Shown: in pieces, positions 1 to 11,399 of the stretch | How positions within the stretch are numbered: the stretch's first letter is position 1 | Layout of the letters: the number at the start of each line of letters is the position of its first letter | Assembly: GCA_005406025.1 (NCBI GenBank) | Contig: BGZK01000009.1 | Coordinates: forward strand, 930,001 to 994,000 | Length of the DNA stretch: 64,000 nt | Reading direction: 5' to 3' | From: Eumeta japonica | Lineage: Eukaryota; Arthropoda; Insecta; Lepidoptera; Psychidae | Notes under the pieces: generated by a model | The model's database searches: none | What the model was told of the DNA's origin: nothing | What the model saw: the letters and a program-made list of their open reading frames with translations, nothing else | Translations under genes and position numbers: made by a program

Positions 1-121
1 ATATCACCACACACATCCACATACCCACACACACATATTTATTCAATGAATACTGAAAGTTTGGTCTTTACACTAAACATACTTAACCAGTGAATTCTCC
101 CATCTAAAAGTCATAGTCTAA
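1..121. other. Left flank, probable intron 1 of Gnmt copy A
   Basis: The first 40 bases are a CA-rich simple stretch; the rest is plain AT-rich sequence. I see no coding signal. It should lie in intron 1 of Gnmt copy A, because exon 2 follows the transposon on its right and exon 1 is not in the window. Confidence 0.5.
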
Positions 122-578
122 GATCCGGCTGCTAAATTAGTACATTAATAATTTAGATTATCAAGAGTTAATTTTTAAGTATTTTTACAACTAGGAAAAG
201 TCATTTTTCATCAGGTGCCAACTAAAAATTGCCCGCCAGTATTATTAATTAAAATATTATTAATTGACTTTTAGATAAATATTTCGTTTACATCTTATGG
301 GAATAAAACTTACACCACTACACAACAGTGTATTTAAAAGATCTGAAAACTTACAGTTGCCGTCGATCGCTTAGCCGCAACCTATACGCAGCCAGGTGTA
401 AACAGGTATAATTTTGTTTAAAATTTTCGTTTATAATGTATACTCATTTCATTTATACCACATTAAAGCTTATTTTTTCTGTATTTAATGACATAAAGCT
501 GCCTATATAAAAAGCCCGCAAGTCAAAGTTTCCTACCCTAAACATGCTAAGTATTAAAATAGAGAGTGAGAGAGTGAG
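122..578 (+). repeat. Left terminal inverted repeat of the 3.1-kb transposon
   Basis: About 457 bp that pair with 2761-3222. The match runs from the outer GATCCGG to an AGAGAGTGAG-type repeat at the inner edge, where the arms differ by small indels. Such high arm identity in an element with a broken gene suggests fairly recent mobility, perhaps with transposase supplied in trans. Confidence 0.9.
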
Positions 579-782
579 TACAGTGCATTTTTTTTCGAAT
601 GTTTTGAAGACCCTACAAGATTTGTTAGACCAATAAAACGTATAAAAATATTTAATTTTGCATCTGACTGTGTAAAAAAATATAAAAATAAAATGGAAAT
701 AAAATTTTAATAAAAGGAACGAGATATTTTTGGACGTCTGCTAGCAATTGCTATAAAACAAAAGGTTAATATTGGGTACTGT

Positions 783-2200
783 TTGTCTTTTCCTCTTGCA
801 CCGATACCTCCGGCACTGTTCTCATGTTCAGGAGATATGTTGAAAACTGATAAGTCAACTTTAAGCAAACAATTGACGTCTCAAATTGACTCAGAAAATC
901 CTGACAAAGTTGACATAGAAATAATTGATGGATTTTATTATATGTATCAAATAGGTGCAACTCTGCCACAAACATTTGGCAAACTTGCTGAGTCAATTTT
1001 GATAAAACTGTGTGCCAAAAGGCTAAAGAAGTTCATATCGTCTTTGATAGATATTTAAAACCGTCTATAAAGGACTGCGAAGACAAAACAGGAAGGTATT
1101 GACATACCTTATACGATTAATGGTCCTTTACAAACAAGGCCAAATGATTTCTTAAAATCTTTAAAAATTTTTGTTTCAAAGAAGCTTTGGTTAAATTTTT
1201 AGCTCAGCACTGGGAGGATGATTCACTTGTCTCAATATTAAAAGATAAAAATTTTTTTATTACTGTTGGAGAGAAATGTTTTTCATATAGTTGCAATGGA
1301 AACAAAGTAGCAAAAAATAATGAGGATGATTTGACGTGTGATCATGAGGAAGCGGACACAAGGATTGTATATCATATAAGTAAAGTCCCGGAGCATTCCA
1401 ACATTCTCATTAAAGCATCTGATACTGATATTCTGATAATTTTGTTAGGTAATATACACCGATTTCCTACTATGAAAATTTGGTTAGCAAACGGCGCATC
1501 CAAAAGAGGTAACAAAGATGAAATATGTATCAACTGTTCGAAATTATCGAAAAAATTAGGCCCAACTTTGTGTCATGCGCTTCCAGCATTTCATGCTTTC
1601 ACTGGAAGTGATTACACTCCTGCCTTCTTTAACAAAGGAAAAGTTCGTCCCTTGAAAATTTTTATAAAACATGAAAAATTTCAAAAAAATTTTTGCATCA
1701 TTAATTTATCCTTATGATATTGAAGATGATGATAAAATTGAAACGGTGCAAGAATTCACCTGCCTTATGTACGGGATACCTAAATGTCAAAGTGTTAATG
1801 AAGTAGATTTATCATGTTTAATAAAATGTATGGCTCAAAAAATACAAATGAGAAATTTATAAAAAATATTAAAGGCTTCGACTCAACTCATATTCTGCCA
1901 TGTTGGGAGTCTTTAAAACAAAAGATCTTGAGAACTATTTATGTGAATTCTATGTGGTTGAATGCTACTGAGCCAAATTGTATTCAGTTTAGCGCAGAGA
2001 ATAATGGCTGGCTAATATTCGATGGCTCTCTGAAACCAACATGGTTTTTAGGAAATGCAACACCTCTAGAGGTAGAGAATATCATTCTAGGTGATTCCCA
2101 GGACGATTCTGCTGATAACGAAGAAGATTCTGATGTATGTAGTGACGAAGTTGATAGCAGCGATGATAGTGAGAGCAGCCTGGAATCCGACTATGAATAA
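783..2200 (+). pseudogene. Decayed PIN/XPG-like nuclease-type gene of the transposon
   Basis: Blocks of one protein lie in different frames. The block at 783-1025 carries a DG near its middle and a TFGKLAE stretch. VFDRYLKPSIKD at about 1040-1075 follows after a frameshift. The block at 1187-1717 has DHEEADTR, then DTDILI, then HAFTGSD followed by a GKG-like turn. A final block at 1814-2200 has GWLIFDG with a later Trp, then a very acidic Asp/Glu/Ser tail before the stop. This order matches a large family of invertebrate proteins with HEEADTR and HA.TGCD motifs. The spaced acidic residues suggest a PIN/FEN-like metal nuclease; that function is inference. At least two frameshifts break it, and the N-terminus seems absent. 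Confidence 0.7.
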
Positions 2201-2387
2201 ATGGCAAGAAATAAAATCTAAAAAATTTTTAATTAATTAATTAATTAATCAATCTTTTCTTTTTTTAAACATTCTTGTTTATTCTGTATAAGCAGATAAT
2301 TATTTTGTAACTTATTATGATAACTATTCAATTATATTATTGTCTGTAATTTACTGTAAATAATTTGTCACCTGCGATTGAATTGAA

Positions 2388-2401
2388 AATATAAATAAAA
2401 T
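2388..2401 (+). terminator. Poly(A) signal of the transposon gene
   Basis: AAATATAAATAAAATAA lies about 190 bp after the acidic-tail stop and before the right inverted repeat. It is a plausible cleavage and polyadenylation signal for the transposon gene. Confidence 0.4.
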
Positions 2402-2760
2402 AACACATTTATAAAATTAATTAGATTTTTACTTTAAAGTAAAAGTTTTGTTATGTGGTTTAAAAACAACTAATCAAAAATCTAACGTTTTGCAAGATAT
2501 GTCTGTGAGTTTTCATTTTATGATTATTATTATTTTAATATTTAATGCAATTGTTATTTTCTGAATAATATTTAATATTACTTATAAATTAAATATTATT
2601 TTGTTAAATATTGATGCTTTATTCGTTTCATTTTAGAGCATTTGAATCATTTTTATTACTAGTTAGGTCGTTGGTTGAGAACCCTATTTATCGGACATGC
2701 GCAATAGCGCAAAAACACGTTCAGCTGGCATTTAGTATCCTTGTCTAACAAGTAACCTCG

Positions 2761-3222
2761 CGCACTCACTCTCTGTCACTCTATTTTAATACTTAGCATG
2801 TTTAAGGGTAGGAAACTTTGACTTGCGGGCTTTTTATATAGGCAGCTTTATGTCATTAAATACAGAAAAAATAAGCTTTAATGTGGTATAAATGAAATGA
2901 GTATACATTATAAACGAAAATTTTAAACAAAATTATACCTGTTTACACCTGGCTGCGTATAGGTTGCGGCTAAGCGATCGACGGCAACTGTAAGTTTTCA
3001 GATCTTTTAAATACACTGTTGTGTAGTGGTGTAAGTTTTATTCCCATAAGATGTAAACGAAATATTTATCTAAAAGTCAATTAATAATATTTTAATTAAT
3101 AATACTGGCGGGCAATTTTTAGTTGGCACCTGATGAAAAATGACTTTTCCTAGTTGTAAAAATACTTAAAAATTAACTCTTGATAATCTAAATTATTAAT
3201 GTACTAATTTAGCAGCCGGATC
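2761..3222 (-). repeat. Right terminal inverted repeat of the 3.1-kb transposon
   Basis: Reverse complement of 122-578 with only small differences. It ends ...TTTAGCAGCCGGATC at 3222. Pairing stops at 3223 (C) against 121 (A). Confidence 0.9.
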
Positions 3223-3339
3223 CCGTACTATCATAGCTATCATAATTAATTATAAGCATTTTAGCGTATTAATGAATATAAGTGAATTCGTGACGCATGC
3301 ATTTTATAAATAATTTTATTAAGTTGGGATATATTTTAG

Positions 3340-3467
3340 AATCGACTCCATGATGCTAGTCGACGAGGGCTTTAAAGTGGTATCCGTGGACGCCTCTGAC
3401 AAAATGCTGAAGCACGCGCTCAAGGCGCGCTGGGAGAAACGGAAGGACCCCAGGTACGACGAATGGG
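3340..3467 (+). CDS. Gnmt: Gnmt copy A, exon 2
   Basis: This 128-bp exon encodes the second part of the SAM-binding Rossmann fold of glycine N-methyltransferase. It completes motif I ([11 protein letters not shown]) and carries motif II ([11 protein letters not shown], whose first Asp should bind the SAM ribose). It follows a TATATTTTAG acceptor and stops before GTGCGT after DEW. Entry is phase 2 and exit phase 1, exactly as in copies B and C, and TGG G + TC ATA rebuilds the family's W-V-I-E-E. The 80 bp before it resemble the same place in copy B. No exon 1 for this copy is in the window. Confidence 0.93.
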
Positions 3468-4718
3468 GTGCGTACGGCGACCACAGAGCACAGTCAAAGT
3501 GTATGGGTCGTATTGATAAAGCACACTTAAGTGCGGCGTTCCATCTTGAGGGTGGAAATAACAAGACAGTAATACTGTTTCGCTATAGAAAATAATCGCT
3601 GTCTCGCTTCCACGTTACTTCTTGAGATGGCGCATCATTTGCGTGAAGTTTATGAATACGACCCAAACTAACTTCTATTAATCTATTTAATTATTTAAGA
3701 GTGCCAGCCACTTAAGCCACTTCTATATTATGAATAATTACTAGGTATCATTATAGAAATACGCTGTTATTTTTTTTAATATTAAAATCAACGATATCAC
3801 CTGAGCGTTGATGAATCAGTCGGTCAGTCAGGACATAAGTTTTATATGTATGGATTTTTTAATATAGTTTAGGATCCGACATTAGAAAATCCTTCCCTCT
3901 TCTGTTAACAGAATAAAATAATGTTCCAAGGGCTTATATAGACATCAAGAATATAAGAATTGCCATAAAAATTCTGCTGCCCATATTTTTTCTGTTGTAG
4001 CTGCAAAATATATTTTCTCAAAAAAAATTTTGAGTGGCAGGTGTTTACTATATCATTTTATATATTTACATAGTTACCAAAGTGAATTAAAAAAAAATAG
4101 TTTTAACACTTAGATTTAAATTAATTTTATATTTAACTTTTAGCAGCCATAAAAATCTCAGTCCATTAATAATAAATTCACAATACACTGTAACATGCTC
4201 TTTAAAAATTCAATATACATGTAAAGTAAACGAATATAATAGAATATTAACCAAAAAGTAAATAATAAAAATTAACTGTATCATGTTTTTTCTGACAACT
4301 TCTATATTGTTATATTTTTTATATTTAGAAAAGTTCTTAAAATATAACAAAACAATTAAAAGATGAGGCGGGTTTTTCTTTTGCATGACTATAAACATAT
4401 ATATATTTATCAACCAACTCAGTGTTTAATCAAAGCTATGACCTTACTTTGTATATATTTTTTTTATTTTGCGGTATCTATGCAATTTTTTTATATATTT
4501 ATTTTTAATTCGATTTATGAATTTAATTTGATCCTTCTTTAATGATGGACAAACAATCGAATTAATATATCTTGAAAACGGAACGGTAACTCCAAACCCA
4601 GATTTAATGACAATAATTGACTCATGTTTCCGCGGTGATATTTTCATCTTGTAATAAAACAGAATCCATAATTGTGTAATCATAAATTTATTCGTAATAC
4701 ATTTAATTACTCTCACAG
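3468..4718 (+). other. Intron 2 of Gnmt copy A
   Basis: The intron starts GTGCGT and ends TCTCACAG. Its first 45 bp resemble the start of intron 2 in copies B and C. The rest is AT-rich with no coding block or transposon that I can name. Confidence 0.75.
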
Positions 4719-4978
4719 TCATAGAAGAAGCGAACTGGGAAACTTTGTATGACGACGTGCAGCACTTTCAGCCGGGCGCGCAGTTCGACGCGGTGCTGTG
4801 CCTCGGCAACTCCTTCGCGCACTTGCTCGACGAGTTCGGCGACCAGCGCGAGCAGCTCGAAGCGCTGAGGAACTTCGCGCTCTGCCTCAAGCCGGGCGGG
4901 CTCCTAATCATCGATCACAGGAACTACGACTCCATCATCGACAGCGGCGCCACGCCTGGCAAGTCCATATATTACAAT
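4719..4978 (+). CDS. Gnmt: Gnmt copy A, exon 3
   Basis: This 260-bp, very GC-rich exon encodes the catalytic core. It contains LGNSFAH (the Gly/Asn/His equivalent to 137/138/142 of rat GNMT), the helix [13 protein letters not shown], and [12 protein letters not shown], whose Arg is equivalent to the substrate carboxylate-binding Arg175. Acceptor is TCTCACAG and donor AAT|GTAAGT, leaving phase 0. About 130 bp in the middle are identical to copy C, whereas copy B differs there. No stop or frameshift is present in this exon. Confidence 0.95.
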
Positions 4979-5519
4979 GTAAGTTTTTAAGGTTGTCCAA
5001 ATTAATTTCAATTAAACAACCCGAAACAATTTATCGGTTAAGGTAATAAAAATGATTTTACAATGTAAGTAAATTCTATTTGTAATTATTGTCGTATGGT
5101 CAATTGAAACTTGATGCGCTTTTAAAACGAATTGTTGTGTAACGTCATAAACATTTTTTTGATTGAAACTAAAACATGTCATTATAATTCCGAATATTTT
5201 TTTACTATAATGTGAAAAAATACGTCTTTGTAAGATGAACTCACAAAATCATATTCCATAGAGTAGCAATAAAGATAGCCACGCCTAGTAGCATAAATAC
5301 GTGATGTCGCCCCATAACGTAATATGTGGGACCCACTACAAGTTTCTAGAACTGGCCAGTTAGATAAACAATATTTAATTATTACCATATTAAATAATTA
5401 CTACATTTGAAAATAAAATTCTTTGGCTGTAGAATACAGTTTGTTTCATCTAACTATCAATAATGACTGTTTCACATTGTTGCGTTATTTTAAATATTGC
5501 GTGTCTTCATGACTATGGA

Positions 5520-6590
5520 TTTAAGTTGTGAAATTTTTGTAATATGATTTTCTACGATTTTAAGTATAATTTGACAGTTCAGCACAGCCTCGCTCGACTT
5601 CGAGCTGCTTTTGGCAATGAAGCACCATGCAAAACGAATATTTATAACTAGTTTGCAGAATTCAAGCGCGATCGTGTCAATCTCAGTGACGAATTTCATG
5701 ATGGTCGCTCGTCCACCGCTGTGGACAACAAAAATATCGATGCTGTGCGCCGTATGATCGAAGCAGACAACGTATGGCCTACCATGAGATACGAGCATTC
5801 TTAGGCATAGGCATGGTCAGATCAAGTCAATCAAATACAATCAATCTTACGCAAACATTTGGGTATAAAAAAGCTGTGCTCACGGTGGATCCCACACAAT
5901 TTGAGTGAGACTAGAAAGACGGACCGCGTCACTTGGTGCAATGCCATGCTTATCAGATTCAAGGAAGGGGCTGCAAATTTGGTGCGGAACATAGTAATAG
6001 GTAATGAAACATGAATTTATTGCTACGACCCCAAAACAAACCAGCAATGGACCGTATGGGTCTATCGAGATGAGCCGAAACCAACCAAAGTGGCGCGCGA
6101 ACAAAGTACCTCTAAGCGGATCATTGGTTCTTTTTTTTTAATAAAACTGGACACGTGGCTACTGATACTTTGGAGAAATGTCGTACCGTGAATGGTGATT
6201 GGTACACAACCATTTGTCTGCCGAAAGTTATTGACGAACTCGGTAAAAATTACCGTCAACGTCATATCATCTTGCACCACGACAATGCTCTTTCTCACAC
6301 ATCCACAGATGAATAAATTTTTGAAGGAGAAAAACGTAAAATTTACGAGCATACATATTGCATACAGTCCGGTACTAGTACCTTGTGATTTTTTTTGTTT
6401 AGAACAGTTAAGAACCAATTACTCTGTCAACGATTTTAATCACAAGAAGAGGCTGTCTAAGAGTATGAAAAACATGTTTCCGAGATCACCAGGGCCGAGT
6501 GGCATAAATGTTTTCGAAATTGGTTTATTCGTATGAAAATGTGCATTTATGCTAACGAAAAATATTGTGAGAAATAATACATTAATTTTG
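5520..6590 (+). pseudogene. Mariner transposase relic
   Basis: Read on the + strand in several frames, this gives mariner landmarks in order. They are the N-terminal helix-turn-helix region, a GIKKLCSRWIPHNL-like linker, a catalytic-type GNET.IYCYDPKT block, WVYRDEPKPTKVARE, then HHDNALSHT, and a C-terminal W.RMKMCI. Stops and frameshifts occur throughout, for example just after GNET, so no protein is made. Terminal repeats could not be assigned. It lies in intron 3 of copy A and has no counterpart at that place in copy B. Confidence 0.85.
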
Positions 6591-6599
6591 ACCATTCAT

Positions 6600-7680
6600 A
6601 GTAATTTTTTATCATTCATTCCAGAAATTTTCAATGAGCTCTACGTATACAGTGTGTAAATGAACAGCACGGCGTCACTTTTTCCGTTAGAAAGGATCAT
6701 ATTCCAATTACAATAAACGTAATAAAAGTAACAATAAACATATTCAGCAAAATAAATATTTTTTATTAAATATTAATGAAACAACCTGTTTAATTTGTTC
6801 ACATGCGCACAAATGCGACTTTGCCGCTACTCTTCTTACCACTAACTGCCTTCCTATGTACTAGTTTACCCGATCTCCCGTTACTTCAATGCAAACTCAA
6901 CATGATGCGAAAGCCCACACACATTTCGTTCATTAAAAATTTCGCGACGCAACTTGAATGATGGGTCTATTTAGTGCCTTTGAATATATGGTTATGGTGC
7001 TACTATGCGATCAATGCGAATACGTTGGTCCAGTGTAACCAGAAGCGTGCGCGCAGTGAACTTTACACAATGGCTATAAAGAGTTTCTTACAACTGCCTA
7101 AAGGCACCATAGACTTCGCACTTCAATTTAAGTCGTTACGGAAAACTTCAGGTTGGGTGAAGGCCGATCTCGTGCTTGGGAACGAATCTGATGAGCTAGA
7201 CCTGAATACTTGAAACATGTTTCCAGTCACAACGCACACGGTTTGTATCTACGTATTGGTCATCGTACTGTTAGGAAGAGAGTCAAATTATTCGTTTGAA
7301 GTAAAAAAAAATCGCGAGTTGTAATCTTCTTCAAATCTGAAAGAGTGAATTTGACCTGAGTGGATATTCCAACAGGGATTGACTACGTATGGAGCAATCA
7401 ATACCATCAACAGGTAGAGTCAATTGTAGCTGGACTATGGACCCATTTTTTGGATGGTTCTTTTAGTGGAACTGTGGAATGTAGAGTTCATTGTTTTAAA
7501 ACAGTCTCTTAGACGGGGAAAATATTTAGAACTTTCTCGGTCACAAAGACTGCATTTCGATTTTTTCGCGACAAGCAATAAGCGATCACAAGCAACACCA
7601 TCAGCAATTAAAAACCGTAGTGAAATTGGAACGATGTGTGACTTTGTCAATGTGTGCTAACTGCTCTACAAGTAAGGCGT
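6600..7680. other. Unassigned intronic stretch
   Basis: There is a 79-codon open frame at 6974-7213 (+) with slightly raised GC, and a 71-codon frame at 7435-7650 (-). Neither shows a domain I recognise or has a homologue elsewhere in the window. They may be remnants of an unidentified transposon. I would not call either a gene. Confidence 0.3.
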
Positions 7681-7689
7681 GCGTACGAA

Positions 7690-8460
7690 AGCGAGAATTC
7701 TGCTTACCGATGTAAGATATTTTTGCAGCGAGAGGTGCAACTCCAGTGACCTCGATCACGTCGATCATACTAGTTCACGATGTGTCTGTTGCTGGAAAAA
7801 TTTTAACTGATGTTGGCTATACCTGGCATGTTGAGTTCAAATATATAAGTGGAATTTATCGATCTATATTGAAATTTTTGAATTTCAGTCATCAGAAAAA
7901 ATAGATCAGTTTACTAAAAAAAATTTTATTAAAAAATTACACAATACATCAAACATATGTAGCAAAAATTTGGATTCGATCGGATTTGGATCGTTTCTTG
8001 AACTCTTTCTTGAAGTACTCACGATGCAGAAATTTTAAAAATTAATGTGATGAAACTGAAAGACGCACGTCATCGACAAACAAAAACACTTGAATGATGA
8101 AAATTAACAATAAAGTCATTTCGGCTGCACAAAAACTTCTAAGGATAGATTTGAAAACAACATGTCATAAGTAAATAAAAACCAAAATAGAGTTCGCGGC
8201 AATAGACAATCGTTAAAATTTTGTAAACTAGTGTTATCAACACGAAGTCGATGATGCGTATAAACGTGAAATAATGGCATGGCGCGGCACCGTGAGTTTG
8301 CCGCCGCACTAGGCATCTCTTGGGTCCATTTTGTATTTCATTATATCTATATCGTAAGAATAAAATAAAATATATCTTATGAGTGCCTGCGTACTACCTG
8401 TAATAGGAATAGGTTGAGTGTTTCAAAATATTAGGATCGCATAAAACTAATAACACTCAT
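7690..8460 (+). repeat. Dispersed repeat, related to 36960-37210
   Basis: Two blocks are shared with 36960-37210. One is around TTGCAGCGAGAGGTGCAACT near 7725. The other is around 8325-8450, where an AATAAAATA(T/C)ATCTTAT stretch is followed by TACT..CTGTAATAG and GGTTG.GTGTTTCA. The 37-kb copy lacks the middle section, so either one is deleted or the other carries an insertion. Family unknown. Confidence 0.5.
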
Positions 8461-8784
8461 TAAATATTGGGCTATAACAAAATTCTTTAAAAAAATGTTT
8501 ATTTTATTTATTTGTAAATAGCGTGCTTAAATATTTGCCTTTAAATGCTATACATTGTATGTCAACCTCCAGACGATGATGTGAAACTTATTTACTCTGA
8601 TATTACATCTTCTCTGTCTTTATGGAAACCTAAAACCGCCGCCCTTTGCAAGGGGCTTCTATTTAAACTTTTCAGATACGTTTTCGGTAATCTTTCATCA
8701 AGCCCCTACAAAGCATTACGTTTCCTCCTAATTTTCGTGTTATTACACGGGACCTGTAAGCTCCCTGGTAATGAGTTATTTGTT

Positions 8785-9057
8785 AGGTATGTACACGTGA
8801 GCTTGTACATGGGCATGGGTACGTGCGCGTACGCATTTTTGCGTGTACGTGAGTGTGTGCGTGTATGCGTGTATGTATTTGTGTTTGTGTGCGTGTATGT
8901 ATGCGTGTTGTGTGCATGCGTTCGTGTGCGTGCGCGTGCTCGTGAGTGTTTGTGAGCATGGGCGCGCCTGTACGTGCGTGCATGTGTGCATGATTGTCTG
9001 CGTGTTCGTGTCCATGAGCGTGTGCATGCGTTCGTATGTGTGTGTGTGTTGGAGGAG
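8785..9057 (+). repeat. TG/CG-rich microsatellite-like tract
   Basis: About 270 bp of imperfect alternating purine-pyrimidine sequence (TGTG, CGTG, TATG words). It produces long spurious frames rich in Cys/Val on one strand and His/Thr on the other. It could adopt Z-DNA-like structure. It sits just before Gnmt copy A exon 4. Confidence 0.85.
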
Positions 9058-9182
9058 GATGTTAGTATTATGTGTAAGAATTTAATTAGATAGACAGATA
9101 AATGAATAGTTACTTTAAATGCCGCAAATATTTGGCTTCTTTTGAATGATCTGACTAACAAACTATTGCTCATACTTTTTAG

Positions 9183-9296
9183 TGTAGACACCCTGTAGAC
9201 ATCAAAACTTCCGTATTGGTGGTGCGCGGACGACCTGAGCTCGTGACCCTCGACTACTGCATCGACATTGTAGACAACAATATTAGCGAAAAAAAG
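9183..9296 (+). CDS. Gnmt: Gnmt copy A, exon 4
   Basis: 114 bp encode HPVDIKTSVLVVRGRPELVTLDYCIDI and a short tail, matching the family's beta-strand region; the LDY tyrosine is equivalent to Tyr220 of rat GNMT. It starts after TTTTTAG in phase 0. The donor is AAG|GTAATT. The homologous exon in copy B is one base shorter (113 bp, phase 2). In copy A a run of seven A's replaces six, so the exon leaves in phase 0 and does not fit the next exon. Either this copy is broken here or the A-run is a one-base sequence error. Confidence 0.88.
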
Positions 9297-11067
9297 GTAA
9301 TTTTTTAAAATATTTTTATTTGATGAAGAAATAAATTTTCATGCTAAATAAATTATTACTTATGGATTAAATATATTTTACGTAATTTTATATTTGTATT
9401 AATTTGCAATCCGCTACATTCGTGAAAGCTAATAAAAAATAAATTAAATGGAATTAACCAAAAGGTAGATAAGAGATTATTTAATTTGGCAAGGACAGTA
9501 AGAAATATATACAATATACTAAATCATTTTTAATTTATAAGTATAGACCCTCTTAAATATATAAAAAATACTACGAATGAGTCTTAATTAATAATATAAC
9601 TTTAATGGACACGCGTTTTAGATGTTCGTTTTTATATTTTTCGGAGCTCTTAAGCACACTATGTCAGTAATACATTGATCGGATCTTCTATATATTGTAC
9701 GCTTGTATGTAATTTTATAGGGTTTTATAGGATTTCATAGATTTTCCTACTCCAGTATGAGGATCATGAAGAAGCGCCATCTATTAGCTTAAACTTGCGC
9801 TTTTATCACGGAGAGCAACATCTGTAACACTTGTAGACAAAACTACATAAGTATTCAAAAAATTTTCACTAACAACGGCATGGGTCTTTTAAAACAACGC
9901 GGTCTTGCAAGAGCCTATCTCTCCACAGCGTTTCTCATCTCTAACAATTGCCGATATGCGCTGCCTCTAACTTACCCATAGCGATGCTTATTTGTACTTA
10001 TAAATAGCGTTCTCGCTCACCTGGTAGGTAGAATGTTTCATCGAAATGCCTTGTCTTTAATAAAATATTAATTTTTGTTACAGATATTATTCTGTTAAAG
10101 TTTTAACGCGCCTCAAATATTGAGTTTTGATGATTTCAAATGATCATAAAATGATAAACGTTCAATTTTTTTTTTTTTGTAAATAAAGTTAACAATCACC
10201 TGACTTGGTTTTAAACCCGACTAAATAATCTGGCTTTTTGTTTTTCAACTCCTCAATTATCAAATTTAAAGGTATTAAAATTTTAAAATGCCTCAAAAAT
10301 ATTTTTTGCGAAACATGTTTCACTATTTCAAAAATTTAAAGATCGGTCTTTCAGTTAGGTCTGTATTTTTATATCTACATATCATAAAAGAAGTATTGTG
10401 CAAATTTTCACAGTGCCTTAATCATATGCGCAAAAATATCTACATTTTGTATAAGAACACATGTCTTTCTTGGGAAATAGTAACAAATGCCTTTAAAAAC
10501 TCTCTGGAATCTTGTTCCCTATATTTTTTTAACAAAACCAAAAAGGACTTTTTTTAATGAGAAAAATGCTATAAGGTTGGGTCTGTCCTAAAAAGTATTA
10601 TAATATTTTCACCTTACTAATATCAAAATTGTGAAATTTTGGTGTTGAAAAGTTTTGATTAAAAGCACACTCATACTACAAACTAATCCGTTCTTGTGAG
10701 AGAATTTGATCGGTATTTGGGCCCCGGATGAATCCATGGTCAGACCTATAACGAAAGCGACATCAAAATCAAGAGCGGGATCAGGATTAGAATTGAAGGC
10801 AGGACTGAGCGTGATATTCTAGAACAACTCTAGGACTGGAATAAAGATGACATCGAGGTCTGAACCGACGATGAATCCAAAATTGAAATCTAAAACAGGA
10901 CCAGGACAGATCAATCAAAATTGTCAATGAAATCACTCGATATATAAAATGAGTGAATTCATACTATGTCTATGCGAACGAAACTACCAGTGAAAACTGG
11001 TTTTTAGCATAAAATGCCACTTTCACAATTTAAGCCCCTAATTATTAAAGGATTAATTCAACATTGA
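9297..11067 (+). other. Intron 4 of copy A, left part
   Basis: AT-rich. It contains a degenerate GATC/GGGATC-rich repeat at about 10690-10920 (listed separately) and short matches to intron 4 of copy B near 10980-11040. A 90-codon frame at 10288-10557 is composed of A/T-rich codons and shows no recognisable domain. Confidence 0.5.
10690..10920 (+). repeat. Degenerate hexamer-like GGGATC/GAAATC repeat
   Basis: The stretch is a loose tandem of six-base words of the form G(A/G)(A/G)(A/T)(T/C)C, such as GACATC AAAATC AAGAGC GGGATC AGGATT. It is followed by a CGAACGAAACT-type tail resembling the ends of small moth and butterfly Helitron-like repeats. Related blocks occur near 15035, 18140, 24640, 26840, 36080, 41165, 46500, 53780 and 54890. 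Confidence 0.5.
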
Positions 11068-11328
11068 CAGTGGTGTACTTAAAACTCTCATTTTAAATAA
11101 TTAACTGTTAAATGTCAAAGTTAAAAACTAAACACGTCAGAATACGATGTTTTAACTTCACACTTGGCAGTTAACTAAGTTAGTCTCAAAGATATTGACG
11201 TTTGTGACATTAAATTAATGTCACAAATCCCAATATATCTAAGATTACCGATATTTCGACATGTTTAGTTTTTAACTTTAACAGTTCTCAGTTAACTATT
11301 GCAAATGAGAGTTTGAAGCGCACCGCTT
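11068..11328 (+). mobile_element. Foldback MITE, hAT-type ends
   Basis: It starts CAGTGGTGTACTTAAAACTC and ends with an imperfect reverse complement (GAGAGTTTGAAGCGCACCGC). The arms stay complementary for most of the length, including AAAGTTAAAAACTAAACA on the left and its complement on the right. The centre is a perfect 13-bp hairpin at 11201-11227. No coding capacity. The CAGTGG start suggests a hAT origin; I could not confirm an 8-bp target duplication. Confidence 0.6.
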
Positions 11329-11399
11329 TAAGTGTTGTGTAATATTTCCGTGTATAAGTTTCTCTTTTTAGTACTAATTTGATATATATTAATCAACAG

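Larger units (their letters stand above)
122..3222 (+). mobile_element. 3.1-kb DNA transposon with about 460-bp terminal inverted repeats
   Basis: The element begins GATCCGGCTGCTAAATTAG and ends with the reverse complement. The two inverted arms match almost base for base over about 460 bp. Between them is one decayed gene read left to right, with an AATAAA about 190 bp after its stop. I could not recognise a target-site duplication at the outermost matching bases, so true ends could differ by a few bases. The gene resembles a PIN/XPG-like nuclease family, not a DDE transposase. The Academ superfamily, some members of which encode XPG-type nucleases, is one candidate home, but that is a hypothesis. 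A related shorter element sits at 27386-29275 in copy B. This one lies in intron 1 of Gnmt copy A. Confidence 0.85.
4979..9182 (+). other. Intron 3 of Gnmt copy A
   Basis: The first 160 bp are weakly similar to the start of intron 3 in copies B and C. The remainder holds a mariner relic, an unassigned stretch, part of a dispersed repeat and a TG-rich tract, each listed separately. I see nothing else in 5141-5489. Confidence 0.65.

Noticed and set aside
3319..3564. Minus-strand frame opposite Gnmt exon 2
   Set aside because: It overlaps a conserved spliced exon on the plus strand and matches nothing recognisable.
8706..9191. 161-codon His/Thr-rich frame on the minus strand
   Set aside because: It is produced by the TG/CG microsatellite-like tract and has no independent support.
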